A stretch of 6,361 bases of DNA from an uncultured Lysobacter sp. GTDB taxonomy: Bacteria; Pseudomonadota; Gammaproteobacteria; Xanthomonadales; Xanthomonadaceae. Position 1 is the first letter of the stretch; the number at the start of each line of letters is the position of its first letter. The DNA lies in assembly GCA_946479915.1 (NCBI GenBank), contig CAMLHR010000079.1, positions 1 through 6,361 of the forward strand, read 5' to 3'. Of the stretch, positions 1-5,307 are shown one piece after another. The notes under the pieces are model-generated. The model had not been told where the DNA came from. It searched no databases and saw only the letters and a program-made list of their open reading frames with translations. Made by a program: the position numbers and the translations under genes.

Positions 1-132
1 GTCGATGAGGAACACCGTGAGGATGTTCCGCATCCCGTAGAAGCTGAAGCGCTCGCACCCCTCGTTGCCGATGATGTACGGGATCTGGCGCGGGAGCTTG
101 CCCGGGCCCTGGGCAACGGCGGCGTCGGTCAT
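1..132 (-). CDS. POT-family proton-dependent oligopeptide transporter, N-terminal fragment
   Basis: This is the first 44 codons of a gene that continues beyond the left edge. The translated start reads MTDAAVAQGPGKLPRQIPYI and then carries an IIGNEGCERFSFYGMRNIL stretch. The pattern G-N-E-x-C-E-R-F-S-F-Y-G-M-R is the signature at the start of transmembrane helix 1 in the POT/PTR2 (proton:oligopeptide symporter) family, whose ExxER motif takes part in proton coupling. Members import di- and tripeptides across the inner membrane with protons. The start is the ATG at 130-132, preceded at 8 nt by AAGGGGAA as a moderate Shine-Dalgarno. It lies 60 nt downstream of the GST gene on the same strand, so co-transcription is possible but not shown. 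Family assignment is strong from the motif; substrate and paralogue cannot be judged from this fragment. Confidence 0.88.
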   Translation of the reverse strand, partial: MTDAAVAQGPGKLPRQIPYIIGNEGCERFSFYGMRNILTVFLID

Positions 133-192
133 CTGGCGGGTTCCCCTTGGAAGTTCCCCTGGAAAGGGGCCAAGCCTAACCGAGCCGAACGG

Positions 193-825
193 TCAGGCCC
201 ATTCCTCCAGTCCCTCGCGCCGGTACAGCTCGCGGAACGACGGCCGGGCCTTCAGTCGCGCCGCGAGCGCGCCGAGCGCGGGCCAGTCGTGCGCCGGCCG
301 CGCGGTCTTCCGGGACCAGCGCATGAGCATGACCAGGAAGAAGTCCGCCACCGACGGGTGGCCGCCCAGCAGGTGCGGCCCGTGTGCCGCCAGGTGGGCG
401 TCGATGCGCGTCCACGCCGCCTCGATCCGGGGTTCCACCGCCGCCCGCGCCCGGTCGGCGAGGTCCGCGCCGGCCGCTTCCTGCGGATACCACCACTGCC
501 GCAGCAGCGGCTGCACCGCGTTGGCCAGGTGGAACATCCACTGCAGGTGCGCCGCGTGCGCGGGCGTGCCCGGCTCCGGCAGCAGGCCCGCCTCGGGATG
601 CCGCGCGGCCAGCCACAGCGCGATCGCGGCCGCCTCGGTCATCGGCGTGCCGTCCACCACCAGCGTGGGCACCACGCCCGCCGGGTTGAGCGCCAGGTAG
701 TCGTCGCGCTTCTGGTCGCGTGCCTCGAGGTCCAGCCGGCGCAGCGCGTGCGGCTCGTCGAATTCGATGAGCAGCCAGTGCACCAGCAGGCTGGCCGAAC
801 CGGGGGCGAAGTACAGGACGTGCAT
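193..825 (-). CDS. Glutathione S-transferase-like protein (thioredoxin fold plus helical domain)
   Basis: A 210-residue protein, the usual length for a cytosolic GST. Residues 1-80 match the thioredoxin-like glutathione-binding domain: an initial strand and loop MHVLYFAPGSASLLVHW, the cis-proline loop NPAGVVPTLVVDG (V52-P53), and the TEAAAIALWLA segment (E64-A65) that normally holds the gamma-glutamyl group of glutathione. Residues 90-205 form the all-helical C-terminal domain, with the N-capping box S158-x-x-D161 in HPSVADFFLVMLMRW. The layout resembles bacterial beta-class enzymes, but the position usually held by catalytic Cys10 is Ser10. It may therefore use serine or have another role, such as a thiol transferase or a non-catalytic homologue. 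I chose the ATG at 823-825 because the fold begins there; an in-frame ATG at 853-855 would add MDAAPDGSDP. Neither has a good Shine-Dalgarno. The gene is divergent from the M14 peptidase and upstream of the peptide transporter. The substrate is unknown. Confidence 0.88.
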   Translation of the reverse strand: MHVLYFAPGSASLLVHWLLIEFDEPHALRRLDLEARDQKRDDYLALNPAGVVPTLVVDGTPMTEAAAIALWLAARHPEAGLLPEPGTPAHAAHLQWMFHLANAVQPLLRQWWYPQEAAGADLADRARAAVEPRIEAAWTRIDAHLAAHGPHLLGGHPSVADFFLVMLMRWSRKTARPAHDWPALGALAARLKARPSFRELYRREGLEEWA

Positions 826-871
826 CGGGTCGCTACCATCGGGGGCCGCGTCCATTGTCACGGAGTTGCCG

Positions 872-2650
872 ATGCCCCGCCACGCCGCCCTGCCCGCCCT
901 CCTCGCCCTGTCCCTGCTGGCTCCGGTGGCTGCGGCCGACGAGCGGGTCGATCTCACGACCCATGCCGAACGCACCGGGTTCCAGGCGACCGGTCGCTAC
1001 GCCGAGACGATCTACCTCTGCGATGTCTACGAGGACACCTGGCCGGACGCAGTGCGCTGCGAGACCTTCGGCATGACGCCGCAGGGCCGGCCGATGCAGG
1101 TGCTGGTCGTCTCCACGGCAGGCGCGTTCACGCCCGGCGACGCGCGCGCCGCGGGGCTGCCGGTCACGCTCATGCAGGGCGGCATCCACGCCGGCGAGAT
1201 CGACGGCAAGGACGCCGGCTTCCTGGCCCTCCGGGAACTGCTGGACGGCGAGGTCGAACCGGGCGTGCTCGACGAACAGGTCCTGCTGTTCGTCCCGGTG
1301 TTCAACGTGGACGGCCACGAGCGCTTCCGAGAATGGAACCGGCCCAACCAGCGCGGCCCGCGCGAGATGGGATGGCGCACCACCGCGCAGAACTACAACC
1401 TCAACCGCGACTACCTGAAGGCCGACACGCCCGAGATGCACGCGATGCTCGAGCTGGTGCAGGCCTGGGACCCGCTGGTCTACGTGGACCTGCACGTCAC
1501 CGACGGCGCCCAGTTCGAGCACGACGTCTCGATCCAGGTGGAGCCGCTCAACAGCGGCGACGCGCCGCTGCGCGAAGCCGGGCTGGCGCTGCGCGACGGC
1601 ACGATCGCACGGCTCACGGCGGCGGGATTCCAGCCCCTGCCGTTCTACCCGTCGTTCGTCGTCGGCGACGATCCGGCGTCGGGCTTCCGCGACGGCGTGG
1701 CGCCCCCGCGCTTCTCGCACGGCTACATGCCGCTGCGGAACCGGCTGGGCATGCTCGTGGAAACCCATTCCTGGCGCGACTACCCGCACCGCGTGCGCAC
1801 CACGCACGAGGCGATCCTCGCGGTCCTGGACCTCGTGGCGACCCACGGCGACGCATGGCGGGCGACCGCGACCGCGGCCGACGCGCGCGCGGCCCGGCTG
1901 GCGGGAACGCCCATGCCGCTCGACTACACGGCCACCGACGACTGCCACCCCGTCGACTACAAGGGGTACGCGTACACGCGCACGCCGTCGGAAGTCTCCG
2001 GCGCGACGATGACGCGGTACGACGAAACCACCCCCGAGACCTGGCGGGTGCCGCTCTGCGACGAGGTCGTCCCCGGCCGCGTCGTCCAGGCGCCCGGCGC
2101 GGGCTACATCGTGCCCGCCGAACACGCGGCGTTCGTGGCCAGCAAGCTGGACCTGCACGGGGTCGAATACACGGTCCTGGAGGCGGACGCGGATGCCGCC
2201 GCGGTCGAGGCCTTCCGCGCGACCTCCACGGAATTCGGCACGGCGCCCTACGAGGGCCACCAGCGGCTGGCGCTGGAAGGCCGGTGGGCGCCGGAGCGGC
2301 AGGACCTGCGCGCGGGCAGCCTGTTCGTGCCGATCGCGCAACCGCTGTCGCGGGTCGTGGTCGCGCTGCTGGAGCCGCAGGCCCCGGACTCGCTGGCCGC
2401 CTGGGGCTGGTTCAACAACCACTTCGAGCGCAAGGAATACATGGAGCCGTACGTGGCCGAGGCCGTCGCCCGCGAAATGCTGGCCGCCGATCCCGCGCTG
2501 CGCGCCGAATTCGAGCGCCGCCTGGCCACCGACCCGGCGTTCGCGGCCGACCCCGGCGCGCGCCTGGACTTCTTCTACCGCCGGCACGCGTCCTGGGACG
2601 ACCGGATGGACCTGTACCCGGTGCTGCGGGTGGACATCGCGCCCAGGTGA
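872..2650 (+). CDS. Secreted M14-family zinc carboxypeptidase-like protein
   Basis: A 592-residue protein. Residues 1-22 are a Sec signal peptide: basic start MPRH, hydrophobic ALPALLALSLLAPV, and a small-residue end AAA before Asp23, so a periplasmic or extracellular location is likely. The peptidase domain spans about residues 60-325. It shows the M14 zinc site HxxE (H106, E109 in GGIHAGEIDGKDAG) with the third ligand H208 in YVDLHVTDG. The N176-L-N178-R179-D180 stretch matches the substrate carboxylate-binding Asn-Arg region, and E297 in MLVETHSW is the likely catalytic glutamate. The last 260 or so residues hold no domain I recognise; they include WGWFNNHFERKEYMEPYV from about 511, then a helical tail. 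Start choice: the ATG at 872 is preceded by GGAG (862-865) at 6 nt and begins the signal peptide; extension to 767 would bury it. A weak -10-like TACCAT lies at 834-839. M14 enzymes cleave C-terminal residues or trim peptides; the exact substrate cannot be told. Confidence 0.9.
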   Translation: MPRHAALPALLALSLLAPVAAADERVDLTTHAERTGFQATGRYAETIYLCDVYEDTWPDAVRCETFGMTPQGRPMQVLVVSTAGAFTPGDARAAGLPVTLMQGGIHAGEIDGKDAGFLALRELLDGEVEPGVLDEQVLLFVPVFNVDGHERFREWNRPNQRGPREMGWRTTAQNYNLNRDYLKADTPEMHAMLELVQAWDPLVYVDLHVTDGAQFEHDVSIQVEPLNSGDAPLREAGLALRDGTIARLTAAGFQPLPFYPSFVVGDDPASGFRDGVAPPRFSHGYMPLRNRLGMLVETHSWRDYPHRVRTTHEAILAVLDLVATHGDAWRATATAADARAARLAGTPMPLDYTATDDCHPVDYKGYAYTRTPSEVSGATMTRYDETTPETWRVPLCDEVVPGRVVQAPGAGYIVPAEHAAFVASKLDLHGVEYTVLEADADAAAVEAFRATSTEFGTAPYEGHQRLALEGRWAPERQDLRAGSLFVPIAQPLSRVVVALLEPQAPDSLAAWGWFNNHFERKEYMEPYVAEAVAREMLAADPALRAEFERRLATDPAFAADPGARLDFFYRRHASWDDRMDLYPVLRVDIAPR

Positions 2651-2661
2651 CCCCCTTCCCC

Positions 2662-2716
2662 ACCGCGCGGCGCGCGCGCATCATCGGCACGGGCCGGCGG
2701 CATCGCGCCGCGCGGT
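2662..2716. repeat. 13-bp perfect inverted repeat between the M14 peptidase and the small basic gene
   Basis: ACCGCGCGGCGCG at 2662-2674 is matched exactly by its reverse complement at 2704-2716, leaving a 29-nt loop. It begins 11 nt after the M14 stop codon and ends 24 nt before the small gene's ATG. There is no T tract, so it is not a classic intrinsic terminator. It could protect the 3' end of the peptidase mRNA, slow readthrough into the small gene, or be chance in very GC-rich DNA, since the arms consist almost wholly of C and G. Confidence 0.4.
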
Positions 2717-2730
2717 CGCGACGCGCACCG

Positions 2731-2735
2731 GGAGG
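2731..2735 (+). promoter_or_regulatory. Shine-Dalgarno for the small lysine-rich gene
   Basis: GGAGG stands 5 nt before the ATG at 2741. This near-consensus site is the main evidence that the short frame is translated, together with the terminator that follows it directly. Confidence 0.7.
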
Positions 2736-2740
2736 GCGCC

Positions 2741-2845
2741 ATGAGCAAGGGGATGGACCAGAAGAAGCAGGAAAAGAAGAAGCCCACGAAGACCCTGAAG
2801 GAAAAGCGGGCCGAGAAGAAGGAAAAGAAAGCCGGGCGCAGCTAG
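2741..2845 (+). CDS. Small lysine-rich basic protein, 34 residues, function unknown
   Basis: An ATG with GGAGG at 5 nt opens a 34-codon frame ending in TAG. The product begins MSKGMDQKKQEKKKPTK and ends KEKKAGRS. It contains 13 Lys and 2 Arg against 4 Glu and 1 Asp, a net charge near +10. It has no hydrophobic stretch, no Cys, and only one Leu, so it is probably cytosolic, helical or disordered, and suited to binding nucleic acid or ribosomes; that role is inferred from charge alone. Codons such as AAG/AAA and GAA make the stretch much more A-rich than its surroundings, as expected for a real Lys/Glu-coding frame in a 70 % G+C genome. Very short Lys-rich hypothetical proteins of this style occur in other proteobacteria (from memory, not searched). 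The terminator stem begins inside its last codons. It may be transcribed with the M14 gene, 90 nt upstream, or from its own promoter; none is clear. Confidence 0.75.
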   Translation: MSKGMDQKKQEKKKPTKTLKEKRAEKKEKKAGRS

Positions 2846-2858
2846 CGCCCGGCTTTTT
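2828..2858. terminator. Intrinsic terminator overlapping the stop of the small gene, probably bidirectional
   Basis: The core stem GCCGGGCGC (2831-2839) pairs with GCGCCCGGC (2845-2853) around an AGCTA loop, and is followed by TTTTT (2854-2858). Three more A-T pairs (AAA 2828-2830 with TTT 2854-2856) can extend the stem to 12 bp. Read on the minus strand the same hairpin is followed by TTTCTTTTCC, so it can also end transcripts of the lipoprotein gene, whose stop lies 27 nt away. The last codons (Ala-Gly-Arg-Ser-stop) lie within the stem and loop. Confidence 0.88.
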
Positions 2859-2882
2859 CGTTGCCCGCTCGGCGCCGGTCGG

Positions 2883-3545
2883 TCAGCGGCCGGCGTTCGA
2901 CTCCATCCAGATGCGCTCGGCGAACCAGGTGTTGCCGCTGCGTCGCGCCTCGATGCGGATCACGTCGCCCGGATCCAGGTCGCGCGCCGGGTAGCGGTCG
3001 CCGCGCCATTCGACGGTGGTGCGCGCGTCGTAGCGCACGTCCACCAGCTGCCCGCCGTAGCCGCCGCTGTCCAGGCGGATGACCTGCGCCCGCTGGTCCA
3101 CCCAGGACACGCGGCCGCGCAGTTGCTGGTAGTCGCCGTAGCCGTAGCCGTCGCCCGGGTAATACCCGCCCGATTCGCGGATGTTGCGCACCACCTCGAC
3201 CTGGCGCGTGTACAGCCGGCCGCCGGAATCGACGACGTCGGCGCGGATCACGTCGCCGCGCTCGAGCCCTTCCACCGGGTAACGCTGGCCCTGGTAGTAG
3301 AGCGTGGTGCGCCCGTCGTAGTAGAGCGCGACCTGCTGGCCGCCGTATCCGTAGCCACCCCCTTCCGTCACGAGGATGATGCGGTTGCGGTCCACGCCCT
3401 GCACGGTGCCGACGATGTCGTTGCCGTACTGCTGGCCGTAGCCGCCGCCCGGATAACCGTAGCCACCGCCGCTGCCGGGATAGCCGTAGCTGGCGCAGCC
3501 GGCGAGCGCGATGGCGGCGATGGCGGCGAGGAAGATGGCGCGCAT
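2883..3545 (-). CDS. Tyr/Gly-rich lipoprotein with two tandem beta-rich modules
   Basis: A 220-residue protein with a lipoprotein signal: MRAIFLAAIAAIALAGC, lipobox L14-A15-G16-C17, so it should be lipidated at Cys17 and anchored in a membrane. Position +2 is Ala, not Asp, which favours outer-membrane sorting. Residues 18-43 are a low-complexity Gly/Tyr/Pro linker with GYG and YPG repeats. Two homologous modules follow, about 46-122 and 144-217, joined by a second GYG-rich linker (124-140). Each runs G-x-V-x-x-V-D, a GGYG-containing stretch, V-x-x-x-Y-D-x-R-T-T, then RYP and L-x-x-G-D-V-I-R, and ends with x-E-x-V/I. This resembles small secreted beta-barrel domains such as DUF5666, but I cannot confirm the family. 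The ATG at 3543-3545 has a perfect AGGAGG at 6 nt and starts the signal peptide. It lies 73 nt downstream of selO on the same strand and ends facing the shared terminator. Function is unknown. Confidence 0.88.
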   Translation of the reverse strand: MRAIFLAAIAAIALAGCASYGYPGSGGGYGYPGGGYGQQYGNDIVGTVQGVDRNRIILVTEGGGYGYGGQQVALYYDGRTTLYYQGQRYPVEGLERGDVIRADVVDSGGRLYTRQVEVVRNIRESGGYYPGDGYGYGDYQQLRGRVSWVDQRAQVIRLDSGGYGGQLVDVRYDARTTVEWRGDRYPARDLDPGDVIRIEARRSGNTWFAERIWMESNAGR

Positions 3546-3551
3546 GGCGGG

Positions 3552-3557
3552 CCTCCT
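3552..3557 (-). promoter_or_regulatory. Shine-Dalgarno that sets the lipoprotein start
   Basis: On the minus strand AGGAGG precedes the ATG at 3545 by 6 nt. It decides between this start and an in-frame ATG 33 nt upstream (3576-3578), which would place 11 polar residues ahead of the lipoprotein signal. Confidence 0.85.
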
Positions 3558-3618
3558 GTACGCGGGATTGGCGTCCATTGGGCGCGCGGCCGGATGAATG
3601 GGCCGTCAAGCGACCGCG

Positions 3619-5160
3619 TCAGGAGCTGCAGGACAGCATCGAGCAGCCCGCCCTGTTTCGGGCCCAGTCAGGTCGGCGGGCCGCGAAGGCCTCCCGGCCC
3701 GGTTGCTCGTCGTACGGGCGGCGCATGACGTCCAGCAGTTCGTGGATGCCGGACGGGTCGCCGCCTTCGGCGCGGTCGATGGCCTGCTGGGCCAGGTAGT
3801 TGCGCAGGACGAACTTCGGGTTGGCCCCGTCCATCCGCGCGCGACGCGCCGCCGCGTCCAGCGGATCCCCGCCCAGCCGCGCCGCGTAGCGCCGCAGCCA
3901 CGCGTCGAACGCGGCACCGGACGCTTCGCGCTTCGCGGGGTCGTAGAACGCCGCTTCCATCGGCCGCAGCGACGGGTCGTGCGGGTCCAGCCGCGACAGG
4001 CCGCGGAAGAACAGCGTCATGTCCACCTCGGCCACGTGCAGCAACGCATGCAGCGCCTGCATCAGTTCCACGTCCTCGTCGCGGCATTCGGCCAGCCCCA
4101 GCTTGCGGGCGATGGTGTCGCGGTCCGCCGCGACGAACGCCTCCTGGAACCGGCGCAGCCCGTCGTGCAGCGGGTCGTGGTCCTCGAACACCGGCGCCAG
4201 CGCATGCGCGAGGCGCGTGAGGTTCCAGTACGCGATCTTCGGCTGCCAGCCGAACCGGTAGCGACGCCCGTGCGCATCGGTCGTGTTCGGCGTCCAGTCG
4301 GGGTCGAAGTCGTCGACCCAGCCGTAGGGCCCGTAGTCGATGGTCAGGCCGAGGATCGACATGTTGTCCGTGTTGAGCACGCCATGGACGAACCCGACCC
4401 GCATCCAGTGGGCCACCAGCACGGCGGTGCGCTCGCAGACCTCCGCGAACCATCGCGCGGGATCGTCCTGGTGCGGGAAGTCGCGCCGCAGCGTGAACGC
4501 GAGCAACTGGCGGAGGACATCGACCTCGCCGCGGGACGCGGGCAGCTCGAAGCTCCCGAACCGGATGAACGACGGCGCCACCCGGCACACGACGGCGCCC
4601 GGCTCCAGCCGAGGGTGGCCGTCGTAGAACATGTCGCGCTCCACCTGCTCGCCGGTGCCGACCAGGCTCAGCGCGCGCGTGGTCGGGATGCCCAGGTGGT
4701 GCATCGCCTCGCTGCACAGGAACTCGCGGACGGACGAACGCAGCACGGCCCGGCCGTCGGCGGAGCGCGAGTACGGCGTCGGGCCGGCGCCCTTGAGTTG
4801 CAGCTCCCAGCGCCCGCCCGCGGCGTCGACCACTTCGCCGAGCGTGATCGCGCGCCCGTCGCCAAGCTGGCCGGCCCAGTGCCCGAACTGGTGGCCGCCG
4901 TAGTTGGCGGCGAACGGCTGCATGCCGGGCAGCAAGGCATTCCCGCTGAAGACCTGGGCGAATCCCGGCGACTCCACGTCCCCGGCATCCAGGCCAAGCG
5001 TTTCGGCCATCTCGGGCGAGTGCGCCAGCAATGCGGGCAACCTGACCGGCGTCGGCTTCACCGCCGACCACAGCGCCCCGGTGACCTCGCGCACGCCGGG
5101 CCCGGCGACCGGATCCCCCGGCAGCTCGCGCACGAACGCATTGTCGAACCGGAATTCCAT
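3619..5160 (-). CDS. selO: SelO, protein adenylyltransferase (YdiU/UPF0061 family)
   Basis: A 513-residue full-length member of the SelO family, slightly longer than its better-known homologues (about 480 residues). SelO has a protein-kinase fold with ATP bound in a flipped orientation and transfers AMP to Ser, Thr or Tyr of target proteins; in E. coli it is linked to protein S-glutathionylation under oxidative stress. Family motifs visible here: [19 protein letters not shown] (residues 86-103), [14 protein letters not shown] with the nucleotide-binding Lys123, the catalytic loop HGVLNTDNM (259-267) with Asp265, and [13 protein letters not shown] with metal-binding Asp275. The 10-residue gap between the two Asp residues fits the published Pseudomonas enzyme. 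The tail CSMLSCSS has Cys where eukaryotic SelO has selenocysteine. The start is the ATG at 5158-5160, matching the usual FDNxFxRELPGD beginning; an upstream in-frame ATG at 5244 would translate the REP array. No good Shine-Dalgarno is present (GGTGG lies 12 nt away; GCGGGG abuts the ATG). Confidence 0.96.
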   Translation of the reverse strand: MEFRFDNAFVRELPGDPVAGPGVREVTGALWSAVKPTPVRLPALLAHSPEMAETLGLDAGDVESPGFAQVFSGNALLPGMQPFAANYGGHQFGHWAGQLGDGRAITLGEVVDAAGGRWELQLKGAGPTPYSRSADGRAVLRSSVREFLCSEAMHHLGIPTTRALSLVGTGEQVERDMFYDGHPRLEPGAVVCRVAPSFIRFGSFELPASRGEVDVLRQLLAFTLRRDFPHQDDPARWFAEVCERTAVLVAHWMRVGFVHGVLNTDNMSILGLTIDYGPYGWVDDFDPDWTPNTTDAHGRRYRFGWQPKIAYWNLTRLAHALAPVFEDHDPLHDGLRRFQEAFVAADRDTIARKLGLAECRDEDVELMQALHALLHVAEVDMTLFFRGLSRLDPHDPSLRPMEAAFYDPAKREASGAAFDAWLRRYAARLGGDPLDAAARRARMDGANPKFVLRNYLAQQAIDRAEGGDPSGIHELLDVMRRPYDEQPGREAFAARRPDWARNRAGCSMLSCSS

Positions 5161-5185
5161 CCCCGCATTGAACCACCAGGAGCAT

Positions 5186-5298
5186 GTAGGAGCCGCCACG
5201 GCGGCGATGTACCGAGCAGCCATGGCTGCGAAACGCGAACCCACATCCGCGCATCGCCGCTGTAGCGGCTCTTACATCGCCGCCATGGCGGCTCCTAC
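5186..5298. repeat. Symmetrical array of four GTAG-type REP units (BIME-like)
   Basis: Four 23-nt units fill this 113-bp stretch. Units 5186-5208 and 5209-5231 lie head to tail on the plus strand; units 5253-5275 and 5276-5298 lie head to tail on the minus strand; a 21-nt spacer (5232-5252) separates the pairs. Each unit starts GTA, has GAG, and holds a 6-bp palindrome arm with a 2-nt loop: GCCGCC/GGCGGC at 5192-5205 and 5279-5292, GCAGCC/GGCTGC at 5216-5229, GCCGCT/AGCGGC at 5256-5269, each followed by GA or GAT. The outermost two units are identical except for one loop base over 27 bp. This is the layout of GTAG REP elements of Pseudomonas, Stenotrophomonas and relatives, which are mobilised by RAYT (TnpA-REP) transposases encoded elsewhere. 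The inverted pairs can form long hairpins or a cruciform. No RAYT gene is in the window. Confidence 0.88.
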
Positions 5299-5301
5299 AC
5301 T
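5296..5301 (+). promoter_or_regulatory. Possible -10 element of the flavoprotein gene, partly inside the last REP unit
   Basis: TACACT matches 4 of 6 bases of the TATAAT consensus and ends 6 nt before the ATG at 5308, the distance at which transcription would start on or next to the ATG. The first three bases belong to the terminal GTA of the REP unit read in reverse. Only a very weak -35 (TTACAT, 5272-5277, at 18 nt) lies upstream. This is a hypothesis; the gene lacks a Shine-Dalgarno, which a leaderless transcript would explain. Confidence 0.25.
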
Positions 5302-5307
5302 GTGCTG

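Noticed and set aside
141..166. Two near-identical 13-nt stretches TTCCCCTTGGAAG and TTCCCCTGGAAAG upstream of the transporter.
   Set aside because: A short imperfect direct repeat with partial palindromic character; possibly an operator, but too weak to separate from chance.
767..871. An N-terminal extension of the M14 protein from the ATG at 767.
   Set aside because: It would bury the signal peptide behind 35 residues and overlap the GST coding start; the ATG at 872 has a GGAG at correct spacing.
289..2994. A 901-codon plus-strand open frame, and a 584-codon minus-strand frame at 833-2587, across the M14 gene.
   Set aside because: Both are Arg/Pro/Ala/His-rich shadows of GC-rich coding DNA with no recognisable motif, while the M14 frame has a signal peptide and all zinc and catalytic residues.
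3546..3578. A longer lipoprotein starting at 3578.
   Set aside because: It would put 11 residues before the signal peptide, and the perfect AGGAGG is placed for the ATG at 3545.
3604..3609. TTGACG on the minus strand upstream of the lipoprotein gene, a good -35 match.
   Set aside because: No acceptable -10 hexamer lies 16-18 nt downstream, so it was not called as a promoter.
3619..3645. Possible selenocysteine in the SelO tail.
   Set aside because: The tail reads CSMLSCSS with ordinary Cys codons, and the TGA at 3619-3621 is the plain stop at the usual end of the family.
5161..5244. An N-terminal extension of SelO starting at the ATG at 5244.
   Set aside because: The 28 extra residues are translated from REP sequence, are absent from the family's usual start, and have no ribosome binding site.
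3598..5265. A 555-codon plus-strand frame and a second 528-codon minus-strand frame over selO.
   Set aside because: The SelO frame carries every family motif; the others are low-complexity Arg/Val/Gln or Arg/Ala text produced by codon bias.
5186..5298. Reading the repeat array as a CRISPR or as attachment sites of a mobile element.
   Set aside because: Units abut with no unique spacers of constant length, alternate in orientation, and have short palindromic cores with GTA ends, which fits REP elements; no integrase or Cas gene is present.
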